NCBI RefSeq assembly: GCF_014197535.1
Contig: NZ_JACIFV010000016.1
Span: forward strand, 81,738-145,737
Reading direction: 5' to 3'
From: Rhizobium aethiopicum
GTDB lineage: Bacteria > Pseudomonadota > Alphaproteobacteria > Rhizobiales > Rhizobiaceae
Length of the DNA: 64,000 nt
The translations under genes and the position numbers were made by a program. Shown piece after piece: positions 17,855-25,797 of the stretch (positions within the stretch are counted from its first letter, which is position 1; each line of letters starts with the position of its first letter). The notes beneath the pieces are model-generated. The model had not been told where the DNA came from. It was given only the letters and a program-made list of their open reading frames with translations, and searched no databases.

Positions 17855-18487
17855 ATGTCTTCCGCAGGCATTTTCATCAGCATCATGGCAGCCTTGGCCG
17901 TCGGCGCGATGAGCCCCGGCCCGAGCTTCGTCGTCGTCTCCAGGATCGCCATCTCGCGTTCGCGGCTGGATGGACTTGCGGCCGCATTCGGCATGGGCGC
18001 CGGCGGCGTCGTTTTCGCCGGGCTGGCGCTCGCCGGTCTGACGGCGTTGTTGTCGCAATTCGAGTGGCTCTATGTGCTGCTCAAGGTGGCGGGCGGGGCT
18101 TATCTCCTCTACATCGCCGTCAATATCTGGAGAGGCGCCGCAAAGCCGATCGAACTTTCCGATGCCGTCAATGGCCATCGCGCGCCCATGCGCAGCTTCA
18201 TCACCGCATTGCTGACGCAGATCAGCAACCCGAAGACCATCATCGTCTACGCCAGTCTTTTTGCGGCGCTTCTGCCGCGGACGGTACCGCTCGATCTCCT
18301 CTTGGCGCTGCCGGTCGGCGTTTTCGCGGTGGAGGCGGGGTGGTATTCAATCGTGGCGCTCGCCTTTTCGGCTCGCCACCCGCGGCGGCTCTATCTCCAT
18401 GCCAAGGGCTGGATCGACCGGGCCGCCAGTGCGGTGATGGGCGGCCTTGGTCTGCGGCTCATTCTTTCGGGCCTCAGCATCAGGTAG
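17855..18487 (+). CDS. LysE/RhtB-family amino acid exporter
   Basis: A 210-residue inner-membrane exporter with about six hydrophobic segments and the family signature GAMSPGPSFVVVSRIAISRS near the N-terminus. LysE/RhtB proteins export amino acids or related metabolites with proton exchange; the substrate cannot be inferred. The start at 17855 has a GAGAGG ribosome site; a longer open frame from 17756 has no such support. It sits between tadC (same strand) and tadD (opposite strand), interrupting an otherwise continuous pilus locus, and has no evident functional link to it. Confidence 0.88.
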   Translation: MSSAGIFISIMAALAVGAMSPGPSFVVVSRIAISRSRLDGLAAAFGMGAGGVVFAGLALAGLTALLSQFEWLYVLLKVAGGAYLLYIAVNIWRGAAKPIELSDAVNGHRAPMRSFITALLTQISNPKTIIVYASLFAALLPRTVPLDLLLALPVGVFAVEAGWYSIVALAFSARHPRRLYLHAKGWIDRAASAVMGGLGLRLILSGLSIR

Positions 18488-18527
18488 ATCAGGCGGAGAA
18501 GGCTTGGTTATCCGCCAAATGATGAGG

Positions 18528-19367
18528 TCAGTTGGTGTTGCTGCCATCCGCTGCGCCCGGCGTCTTGTCCTTGGCAGCGAGCTTCTGCCAGGAGTTCTGC
18601 TGCGAGAGCATGCCCCTGAGATAGGCGACATTGGCATCGGCCTGCTGCGGCGAAAGCTCCCGCCGCGCGATCTGTTCCGCTTCCGCAAAACGTCCTTGCA
18701 GGCCGACGACGAGGGCAAGGTTCTGTCGGACGCGGCTGTCGGCGGTCGGCTGGCCGGCGGCGGAGCGCAGATAGGTTTCGGCCGTGCGCAGATCGCCGGT
18801 CAGCACATAGGACATGCCGAGATTGGAAAGGATCGAAGGCTCGTTCGGCTGGATGTCGAGCGCGTCGCGGTAGCGTTGTCGGGCCTCGCTCGCCCGGCCC
18901 ATCTGGTCGAGGATTGCGCCTTCGGCCGAGATCAGCCTCCAGTCGGGGCGATCCGGTGTCTGGGCGCGGCCGATCGTGTCGAGCGCCTGCTGGAACTGCC
19001 CGGCCGCCGCCTGCGCCTTGCCGTAGGCGGCTAGCACATTGCGGTCGCCCGGATTGGCGATCGCCACCTGCTGCATGACGGCGAGCGCCTGCGCGTCGCG
19101 GCCGCTCATGCGCAGCAGGTTGGCGTAGTTGACGCCGTTGACGGGATCGCGCGGGTTCTTTTCATAGGCCTGGCCGATCCGGTCCGTCGCCGAGCGCAGC
19201 TCGGTCGCATCCATCTCTTCGACCGGCTTGGTCAGTTTCGGCACCGAGCCTGTCGTCATCCGGTCCTTGGCCGTCGTCGAGCAGCCGGCAAGCGCAAGGA
19301 TGATCAGCGATGCTGCAGCACCCTGCAGGATACGGTTGGTGGATATGGTGATGCGCGAGGCAGGCAT
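18528..19367 (-). CDS. tadD: Tad pilus lipoprotein TadD, TPR repeats
   Basis: A 279-residue protein with a lipoprotein signal (LALAGCSTT, cysteine near residue 29) followed by several tetratricopeptide repeats (for example LLRMSGRDAQALAVMQQVAI and ILSNLGMSYVLTGDLRTAET). TadD is the pilotin-like lipoprotein needed for secretin assembly or stability. It is transcribed away from pepB across a region with a perfect inverted repeat. Standing on the opposite strand from the other cpa/tad genes, it must have its own promoter. Confidence 0.88.
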   Translation of the reverse strand: MPASRITISTNRILQGAAASLIILALAGCSTTAKDRMTTGSVPKLTKPVEEMDATELRSATDRIGQAYEKNPRDPVNGVNYANLLRMSGRDAQALAVMQQVAIANPGDRNVLAAYGKAQAAAGQFQQALDTIGRAQTPDRPDWRLISAEGAILDQMGRASEARQRYRDALDIQPNEPSILSNLGMSYVLTGDLRTAETYLRSAAGQPTADSRVRQNLALVVGLQGRFAEAEQIARRELSPQQADANVAYLRGMLSQQNSWQKLAAKDKTPGAADGSNTN

Positions 19368-19449
19368 GTTGCGTTCCTGATTCCGAAATCGGCGCCTGAC
19401 CTCGAAGCGGAACAGGGAAAGGTTTGACGCAATCTTCGCTCCAGCAATA

Positions 19450-19469
19450 GTCTGTTAACCCTAACAGAC
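19450..19469. promoter_or_regulatory. Perfect inverted repeat in the tadD-pepB divergent promoter
   Basis: GTCTGTTA and TAACAGAC form a perfect 8-bp inverted repeat with a four-base spacer (ACCC). The arms embed TTAACC and lie 40 bases before the pepB start and about 80 bases upstream of tadD. The form suits a dimeric repressor or activator; the protein is unknown. Confidence 0.5.
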
Positions 19470-19508
19470 CGTTAAGGAACGATTCCTGGCGACCGCCGAA
19501 GGACAATC

Positions 19509-20900
19509 ATGGCCCCCTATCAGTTCATCGAAAGACCGACTCCTTTCAACACGAAGGGCGGCTCGACGCTGCCGATCTTTGCCGTCACGCCTGCCCATAT
19601 CGAGACCGGCACGATCGATCCGATTGCGCTCGATTGGGCGCGCAAGGCGGGCTACAAGGCCGAAAGCGGTTCGCTTTTGCTGATCCCGACGGCCGACGGC
19701 CAGCTCGGCGGTGCGCTTTTCGGCCTCGGCACCAACCCGTCGGAACAGCCCTACATCACAGGCAGGCTGGCCCGTGCGCTGCCTGCCGGCGACTGGCACA
19801 TCGAGACCGCGCCGCTGACGGCAAATCGCCTCGCCCTCGGCTTCGGGCTCGGCAGCTACCGTTTCGATCGCTACAAATCGGAAAAGTCGTCGGCAGCGAC
19901 CTTGATGATCCCCCGCGATGCCGACGGCGCCGATATCAAGCGCCAGCTCGCCGGCGTCTTTCTTGCTCGCGACCTCATCAATACGCCGACCAACGATATG
20001 GGGCCGGACCAGCTCGAGGCCGCCTTCCGCGCCCTGGCCGCACATTACAAGGCGGAACTATCGGTCATCACGGGCGACGAACTGCTCGAGCAGAATTTCC
20101 CGCTCGTCCATACCGTCGGCCGCGCCAGCGCCGACGCGCCGCGCCTTCTCGAACTGCGCTGGGGCAAGAAGGGTCATCGCAAGGTGACGCTCGTCGGCAA
20201 GGGCGTCTGCTTCGATACCGGCGGTCTCGATATCAAGCCTGCCGCCTCGATGCTGCTGATGAAGAAGGACATGGGCGGCGCGGCGAATGTCATGGGGCTC
20301 GCCCTGATGATCATGGACGCCAAGCTGAAGGTCGATCTGCGCGTCATCGTCCCGGTCGTCGAAAACGCCATCTCCTCCAATGCCTTCCGCCCCGGCGACA
20401 TTTACCGCAGCCGAAAGGGTCTGACCGTCCAGATCGACAATACCGACGCCGAAGGCCGGTTGATCCTGGCCGATGCGCTTGCCTATGCCGACGAGGAAGA
20501 GCCCGAACTTTTGATCGACATGGCGACGCTGACAGGGGCTGCCCGCGTTGCCCTCGGTCCGGACCTGCCGCCCTTCTTCACCGATGATGCCAATCTGGCC
20601 CATGACCTGACCGAAGCAAGCCTGGAGACAGACGATCCGATCTGGCGCCTGCCGCTCTATGCCGGCTATGAAAGGGATGTCCGCGCCAAATTCGCCGACC
20701 TGACCAATGCCCCGGCCGGCGGCATGGCTGGGTCGATCACCGCCGCGCTTTTCCTCAAACGCTTCGTCAGCAAAACCAAGAGCTGGGCGCATTTCGACAT
20801 TTATGGCTGGGCACCGTCCGAACGGCCACATTCGCCGGGCGGCGGCGAAGCACAGGCGATCCGCGCGCTCTTTCATCATATCCGCACCAGCCAGCGCTGA
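19509..20900 (+). CDS. M17 leucyl aminopeptidase family protein (PepB/PepA-like)
   Basis: A 463-residue cytosolic metallopeptidase with the M17 signature NTDAEGRLILADAL and the metal-binding blocks VGKGVCFDTGGLDIKPAASM and MKKDMGGAA. The residues expected for two metal ions and the catalytic lysine/arginine pair are there. The N-terminal domain is shorter than in E. coli PepA. It removes N-terminal residues from peptides, probably in intracellular peptide turnover. Divergent from tadD. The ATG at 19509 is preceded by GAAGGACAATC. Confidence 0.92.
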   Translation: MAPYQFIERPTPFNTKGGSTLPIFAVTPAHIETGTIDPIALDWARKAGYKAESGSLLLIPTADGQLGGALFGLGTNPSEQPYITGRLARALPAGDWHIETAPLTANRLALGFGLGSYRFDRYKSEKSSAATLMIPRDADGADIKRQLAGVFLARDLINTPTNDMGPDQLEAAFRALAAHYKAELSVITGDELLEQNFPLVHTVGRASADAPRLLELRWGKKGHRKVTLVGKGVCFDTGGLDIKPAASMLLMKKDMGGAANVMGLALMIMDAKLKVDLRVIVPVVENAISSNAFRPGDIYRSRKGLTVQIDNTDAEGRLILADALAYADEEEPELLIDMATLTGAARVALGPDLPPFFTDDANLAHDLTEASLETDDPIWRLPLYAGYERDVRAKFADLTNAPAGGMAGSITAALFLKRFVSKTKSWAHFDIYGWAPSERPHSPGGGEAQAIRALFHHIRTSQR

Positions 20901-21074
20901 CGCCGCCTGGCTAGTGCTCAGGCGCATCGCATGACCGCTGTCTCGCGCTGCGCCTCGCGGCCGATCGTTAAAATTTTATTCACCCTGCGGGGCGGCAGTT
21001 CTCGCCACCCTCTTGCATGTCCATTGCAACTGCCGGAAAATGAAACGCTAGCGTAACGATTTTCCGGAGGGGCC

Positions 21075-21425
21075 GTGCCGATCGAACTGACCGCCTCGCA
21101 GGCGCTGGGGCTCTGGCATGGCGTGGCGCTCGATCAGGTTCGCCATGACGACCGCGATTTGACATTGCGCCAGATGGCGATCCTGCTGCATATTTATCTC
21201 GTGCCGCCGCCCCACACGGTGCGCGGGCTTGCCGCCACGCTCAACGTCACCAAGCCGGTCATTACCCGCGCCTTGGATACGATGGGTGAGATGGGCCTAG
21301 TTGATCGCGTGCGCGACGATGCCGACCGCCGCAATGTGATCATCAAACGTACCGTCGGCGGTGCGCTCTACCTGGAAAAGCTCGGCGATCTCGTGCGGGA
21401 TCAGGGCCGCCGCCTACCGATCTAA
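21075..21425 (+). CDS. MarR-like winged-helix regulator
   Basis: A 116-residue protein with a winged helix: LTLRQMAILLHIYL, then the recognition region VRGLAATLNVTKPVITRALD and the wing around DRVRDDADRRNVII. It starts at a GTG (21075) behind a GGAGG site. The NlpC/P60 peptidase gene follows after 24 bases on the same strand, so the two are probably co-transcribed and this protein may regulate that unit. The ligand is unknown. Confidence 0.82.
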   Translation: MPIELTASQALGLWHGVALDQVRHDDRDLTLRQMAILLHIYLVPPPHTVRGLAATLNVTKPVITRALDTMGEMGLVDRVRDDADRRNVIIKRTVGGALYLEKLGDLVRDQGRRLPI

Positions 21426-21449
21426 AAGGGCGATCTGAAAGGAACACAA

Positions 21450-22307
21450 ATGACGATGCTCGACCGCCGCCTGCATGCCTATCGGCCGGATCTCGCGGAA
21501 GCGGGGCTCGAGGGCAAGGTGGAGGCGTCGCGCTTCGTGGAAGGCGCCGCAGCGCGTGTTGCCCTTCCCGTCGCCGCCCTGCGCCCTGAGCCGGAACTTG
21601 CCCGCGGCATCGATACGGAACTGCTCCTCGGCGAGGATGTGACCGTTTTCGATCGCGCCGACGGCTGGTGCTGGGTGAAAGCTGCCTCCGACGGCTATGT
21701 CGGCTATCTCAAGGCGGAGGCGCTCGCGCAAACCGGGCCGGCGCCGACCCACATCGTCACCGTACAGCGCACCTTCCTCTATCCGGAGCCGGAACTGCGC
21801 AAACCGCACCGGGCCATCCTGTCGATGGGAAGCCGCGTTCACGTCGCCGGCGAGGCGGAGGTGCGCGGTAATCACTACGTGGTGCTGACGGACGGCACGG
21901 CGATTTTCGCCAGACACGTGCAGCCGATCGGCGCTCTCGACGGTGCCGATTATGTCGCGATCGCCGCCCGTTTCCTCGAGACACCCTATCTCTGGGGCGG
22001 CCGCTCCGGCCTTGGCATCGATTGCTCCGGCCTCATCCAGCTGGCGATGCTGATGACCGGCAGATCGGCGCCGCGTGATGCCGACATGCAGGCGGCCGGA
22101 CTCGGCGAACCGATCGACCGCTCCGAAATCCGCCGCGGCGACCTGGTATTCTGGAAGGGCCATGTCGCCATTTTCGAAGATCCTCAAACCATTCTCCACG
22201 CCAACGGCCACAGCATGACGGTGGCGCGCGAGAATTTCGAGTCGGCCGTCGAGCGCATCGGCTCGCTGTACCAACGGCCGACCGGCTATCGCCGCCCGTT
22301 TAGCTAA
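21450..22307 (+). CDS. NlpC/P60 cysteine peptidase with bacterial SH3 domains
   Basis: A 285-residue protein. The N-terminal half holds SH3-like segments (VFDRADGWCWVKAASDGYVG and a second repeat), and the C-terminal NlpC/P60 (C40) domain has its catalytic Cys in GIDCSGLIQ and His in KGHVAIFED. Such enzymes cut peptide bonds in cell-wall peptides, often gamma-D-Glu-diaminopimelate. No signal peptide is visible, so it may act on recycled muropeptides in the cytosol, in the manner of dipeptidyl-peptidase VI. The end overlaps the amidase gene on the opposite strand by four bases. Confidence 0.88.
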   Translation: MTMLDRRLHAYRPDLAEAGLEGKVEASRFVEGAAARVALPVAALRPEPELARGIDTELLLGEDVTVFDRADGWCWVKAASDGYVGYLKAEALAQTGPAPTHIVTVQRTFLYPEPELRKPHRAILSMGSRVHVAGEAEVRGNHYVVLTDGTAIFARHVQPIGALDGADYVAIAARFLETPYLWGGRSGLGIDCSGLIQLAMLMTGRSAPRDADMQAAGLGEPIDRSEIRRGDLVFWKGHVAIFEDPQTILHANGHSMTVARENFESAVERIGSLYQRPTGYRRPFS

Positions 22308-23719
22308 GGGATCGGCGGCTGCGGCCAGACGCTCACGCCGCCGGTCCAATCCTCGAAGGCTTTCGACAGTCTCAGCACCCGCATGTCGTCGAAACGTGGC
22401 CCGACGATCTGCAGCCCGATCGGCATGCCCGACCGGGAGAAGCCGCAATTGATCGAGGCGGCCGGCTGATCCGACATGTTCCACGGCAGGGTGAAGGCGA
22501 TATGTTCGAAGGGCCTCGCTGGATCGTTGGTCGGCGATGCCCATTCGGCCGGATAAGAGACGATCGGGTTGGTCGGCGAAAGCAGGGCGTCGACCGTGGT
22601 GAACAGCCGTCCGCAGCTCCTGCGCATTTCGATCGTCTGATTGAAGCCTCTGACGGCATCGACGCCGCTGATATCGGCGCCGGCCTTCGCCCAATCCCTG
22701 ATATAGGGCAGGATGCTGTCGCGCCGCTCTTCGTTGAGCCCTGCGATATCGCTCCACAGGCGGGCGCGCCAGAACGTGTCGAGCCCGTCAAGCATCGCGC
22801 GCGTCAGCACCGGTTGAACGGAAACGATGGTCGCGCCGGCCTGCTCGAAACGTTTTGCCGCCGATTCGACCGCGGTCCTGATCTGATCATCGACAGCAAA
22901 CCCGCAGCCGGCATCGAGCATCAGGCCGATCTTCATGCCGGAGATGTCGACAACGAAATCCATCCAGTCGAAATCGTTGGGCGGCAGGCTCGTGCCGTCG
23001 CGCCAGTCGGGCCGTGACAGCGTCGCCATCGAAAAAGCGGCGTCCTCGACGGTGCGCGTCATCGGGCCGAGACAGCGCCCGACATAATAGGGATCGGCCG
23101 GAATGCGCCCGTGGCTCGGCTTGAAGCCGAAGATGCCGGTCCAGCCGGCAGGAAGCCGTACCGAACCGCCTATATCCGTGCCGATGTGCAGCGGCCCGTA
23201 ACCAGCCGCGGCCGCGGCCGCGGCGCCGGCGCTCGATCCACCGGGATTCTGCGCGATGTTCCAGGGATTGCGGCTGAGAGGATGAAAGCTCGACAGGCCG
23301 GAAGAAAGCATGCCGTAATCGGGACAGGTGGTCTTGGCGAAGATCACCGCGCCGTCCTCGCGCAACCGCGCGGCAGCCGGCGCGTCGGCCTCCGCCGGCT
23401 TGAGTTCCACCGCCCTGGTGCCGAGCGGCACCGGCTGGCCCTTCGTCGCGATCAGTTCTTTCAGCGTTGCCGGGATGCCGTCGAGCGCGCCGAGCGGTTG
23501 TCCCTTCGCCCAGCGCTCCGTCGAAGCTTTCGCCTGCACGCGCGCCGCCTCAGGGTCGTAGAGGTAGAGTGCTGAGATTGACGGCTCCCAGGCGGCGATA
23601 TGGTCTTCGAGGGAGAGCCAGTATTCGAGCGGCGAGAGGCTCTTATCGGCGAAGCGTCGCCTGAGTTCACGGATAGTAAGGTCGGTTTCGGCCATCGGCG
23701 TTCTATTTCGGAAGGACAT
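22304..23719 (-). CDS. Amidase, amidase-signature family
   Basis: A 471-residue amidase-signature hydrolase with the catalytic triad visible: Lys in GIPATLKELIA, and the Ser pair in the Gly/Ser-rich QNPGGSSAGAAAA and GTDIGGSVRLPA. It hydrolyses a carboxamide, probably of an imported compound. The start at 23719 overlaps the stop of the upstream permease as ATGA; an ATG at 23695 is a weaker option. As the last gene of the peptide-transporter cluster it may process the imported substrate, which is an inference from position. Confidence 0.88.
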   Translation of the reverse strand: MSFRNRTPMAETDLTIRELRRRFADKSLSPLEYWLSLEDHIAAWEPSISALYLYDPEAARVQAKASTERWAKGQPLGALDGIPATLKELIATKGQPVPLGTRAVELKPAEADAPAAARLREDGAVIFAKTTCPDYGMLSSGLSSFHPLSRNPWNIAQNPGGSSAGAAAAAAAGYGPLHIGTDIGGSVRLPAGWTGIFGFKPSHGRIPADPYYVGRCLGPMTRTVEDAAFSMATLSRPDWRDGTSLPPNDFDWMDFVVDISGMKIGLMLDAGCGFAVDDQIRTAVESAAKRFEQAGATIVSVQPVLTRAMLDGLDTFWRARLWSDIAGLNEERRDSILPYIRDWAKAGADISGVDAVRGFNQTIEMRRSCGRLFTTVDALLSPTNPIVSYPAEWASPTNDPARPFEHIAFTLPWNMSDQPAASINCGFSRSGMPIGLQIVGPRFDDMRVLRLSKAFEDWTGGVSVWPQPPIP

Positions 23720-24579
23720 CAGCGGCTGGCCTCGCGTGGATCGAGAAGGTCGCGCAAGCCGTCGCCGAGCATGTTGAAGCCGAGGACGGTAAGCGCGATG
23801 GCAAGGCCGGGCAGGACCGCCAGCCAGGGGGCCAGCGCCAGATAGGTTTGCGCATCCGCAAGCATCCGGCCCCATGTCGGCGCCGGCGGCGCCATGCCGA
23901 GCCCGAGAAAGCTGAGACCGGCCTCGGTCAGGATCGCCAGTCCGAGCTGGATTGTCCCATGCACGATGATCTGGCTGATGATATTCGGCAGCACATGGCG
24001 CAGCGAAATGGTCAGGCGCGTATTACCGATGGCGCGCGCCGCCGTCACATAATCGCGGCTCCAGGCCTGCAGCGAGGTCGCCAGCGTCACCCGTGCAAAG
24101 ACCGGAATCATGAAGACGGCGATCGCGGTGATCGCAGTGAACCGCCCCGGCCCGAGAAAGGCGCCGAGCACCATGGCCGACAGGATCGGCGGCAAGGCGA
24201 AGATGACGTCGCAGATGCGCATCAGCAGCGCTTCGGCTGGACCGCGGATCGCCGCGGCGGAGATGCCTGATATCGAGCCGAGCGTCCCGCCAATCGCAAC
24301 CGCGGTGATGGCGACCGACAGGGAGTTCCAGCATCCCGCCATCAGCATCGACAGCACGTCGCGGCCGAACTGATCCGTGCCGAGCAGGCCGAAGGCAAGC
24401 GGCGGCTGCAGTTTATGGATGATCTGCATCTTCGCCGGCGGCAACGGCGTCCAGACGAGCGACAGCAACGCAACGGCGACCAGCAGGCCAATGATCACCG
24501 CTCCGGATATTAAGTTGATTCGCCGGCTAAGTTTTAAAGCCCGGCGACTGATGGTGCTGGCGGAAATGACGGAAGTCAT
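23719..24579 (-). CDS. ABC transporter permease, DppC/OppC type
   Basis: A 286-residue inner-membrane permease of the peptide/nickel family. It has an N-terminal helix, the OppC-type N-domain motif LLGTDQFGRDVLSM, and the cytoplasmic EAA loop (VTAARAIGNTRLTISLRHVL) that contacts the ATPase. Three bases separate its start from the stop of the DppB-like gene. It would form the translocation channel with that partner for the substrate captured by the binding protein encoded at 25798. Confidence 0.93.
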   Translation of the reverse strand: MTSVISASTISRRALKLSRRINLISGAVIIGLLVAVALLSLVWTPLPPAKMQIIHKLQPPLAFGLLGTDQFGRDVLSMLMAGCWNSLSVAITAVAIGGTLGSISGISAAAIRGPAEALLMRICDVIFALPPILSAMVLGAFLGPGRFTAITAIAVFMIPVFARVTLATSLQAWSRDYVTAARAIGNTRLTISLRHVLPNIISQIIVHGTIQLGLAILTEAGLSFLGLGMAPPAPTWGRMLADAQTYLALAPWLAVLPGLAIALTVLGFNMLGDGLRDLLDPREASR

Positions 24580-24582
24580 GCT

Positions 24583-25530
24583 TCAGGCCGCCTTTCTCAT
24601 CCTGGGGTCGATTGCCAGATAGGAGAGATCGACGATGAAATTCACCACGATGACCAAGCCCGCGAAGAACAGCACGACATCCTGCATCACGATGATGTCG
24701 CGCTGGGAGAGTGCCTGAAGGGCGAGCCTCCCGAGACCCGGCAGGTTGAAGACGTTTTCCACCAGCACCGCGCCGGCGACCAGAAAGGTGAACTGCAGCC
24801 CGATCATCGTCAGAATCGGGATCAGCGCATTCGGCACGATATGCCGCCACAGCACCGCACTGCTTGATAGCCCCTTGGCCACCGCGGTGCGGGCAAAATC
24901 CTCATGCATCGTTCCAAGCACCGCCGAACGTGCGACGCGCGTCAACACCCCCGCCTGCGGCATCGCCAGCGCGACGGCCGGCATGACAAGCGCCTGCAAT
25001 GCCGGCAGAAGACCGGCGCCCCACCCCGGGAAGCCGCCGGCTGGCATCAGCCCGAGCATCGTCGAAAACAGGATGATCAACAGCAGCGCCATCCAGAAGG
25101 CGGGCACGGCGATACTGATCTGCGAAAAGAGCGTTGCGATGACGGCGAAGACACCGCCGCGGCGCGAAGCGGCCAGCACGCCGAGCGGCAGGGCAATCGC
25201 CACCGAGAGCACGATTGCCATCAGCGCCAGTGGCAGCGTCACCGCTAGCCGCTCGACGATCAATCCCGCAACGGGAACGCCATAGGTTAGGGAATTACCG
25301 AGGTTTCCGGACAGGACGCCGGCCAGCCACCGCCCGTAGCGCGGGATGAGCGGCTGGTCGAGGCCGAGCTCGTGGCGCAGCGCTGCCAGCGTTTCCGGGC
25401 TTGCCGAGGTGCCGAGCATGATCGAGGCGGGGTCACCGGGCAGAAGATCCATGACGGCGAAGATCAGCAGCGAGACGATGAGAAGCGTGAGGATGAGGCC
25501 GGCGAAGCGGCGGGCGAGGAGGTTGATCAT
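24583..25530 (-). CDS. ABC transporter permease, DppB/OppB type
   Basis: A 315-residue inner-membrane permease with the DppB N-terminal signature (LLPGDPASIMLGTSASPETL ... LRHELGLDQPLIPRYGRW) and the EAA loop FARTAVAKGLSSSAVLWRHI. It pairs with the DppC-like permease. The upstream 267 bases hold a large inverted repeat that separates it from the binding-protein gene. No ATP-binding subunit gene is present in this cluster. Confidence 0.93.
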   Translation of the reverse strand: MINLLARRFAGLILTLLIVSLLIFAVMDLLPGDPASIMLGTSASPETLAALRHELGLDQPLIPRYGRWLAGVLSGNLGNSLTYGVPVAGLIVERLAVTLPLALMAIVLSVAIALPLGVLAASRRGGVFAVIATLFSQISIAVPAFWMALLLIILFSTMLGLMPAGGFPGWGAGLLPALQALVMPAVALAMPQAGVLTRVARSAVLGTMHEDFARTAVAKGLSSSAVLWRHIVPNALIPILTMIGLQFTFLVAGAVLVENVFNLPGLGRLALQALSQRDIIVMQDVVLFFAGLVIVVNFIVDLSYLAIDPRMRKAA

Positions 25531-25573
25531 ATTGGACCGAGTACCGCGGCAGGCGAACGCGGCACACCCTCTC

Positions 25574-25714
25574 CTCCCTCATTCCTGTGCTTGTCACAGG
25601 AATCCAGCCACGGCGCGTCGGCGCCGTGAATGACACTCATGCGATGAGGCGGTTCTTCCGCGCCCAAGGACTTGGGCGCGCTGGATTCCTGTGACAAGCA
25701 CAGGAATGAGGGAG
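25574..25714. repeat. Intergenic element with a perfect 34-bp inverted repeat and nested hairpins
   Basis: The segment 25574-25607 and the segment 25681-25714 are exact reverse complements of each other (34 bases). Each arm is itself a hairpin, ATTCCTGTG / CACAGGAAT around a five-base loop. Between them lie a third hairpin, GCGCCCAAG-GA-CTTGGGCGC, and a GGCGC-rich palindrome. It falls between the binding-protein gene and the permease genes, so the transcript would carry the structure. It looks like a dispersed rhizobial mosaic element. Confidence 0.8.
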
Positions 25715-25797
25715 CGAGAGGTTCGCGTGAATCGACCATATCCGGCTGTCCTGCTTCCTGCACCGAGGCCATCGCCTTCACCGTATTCCCCGCTCGC

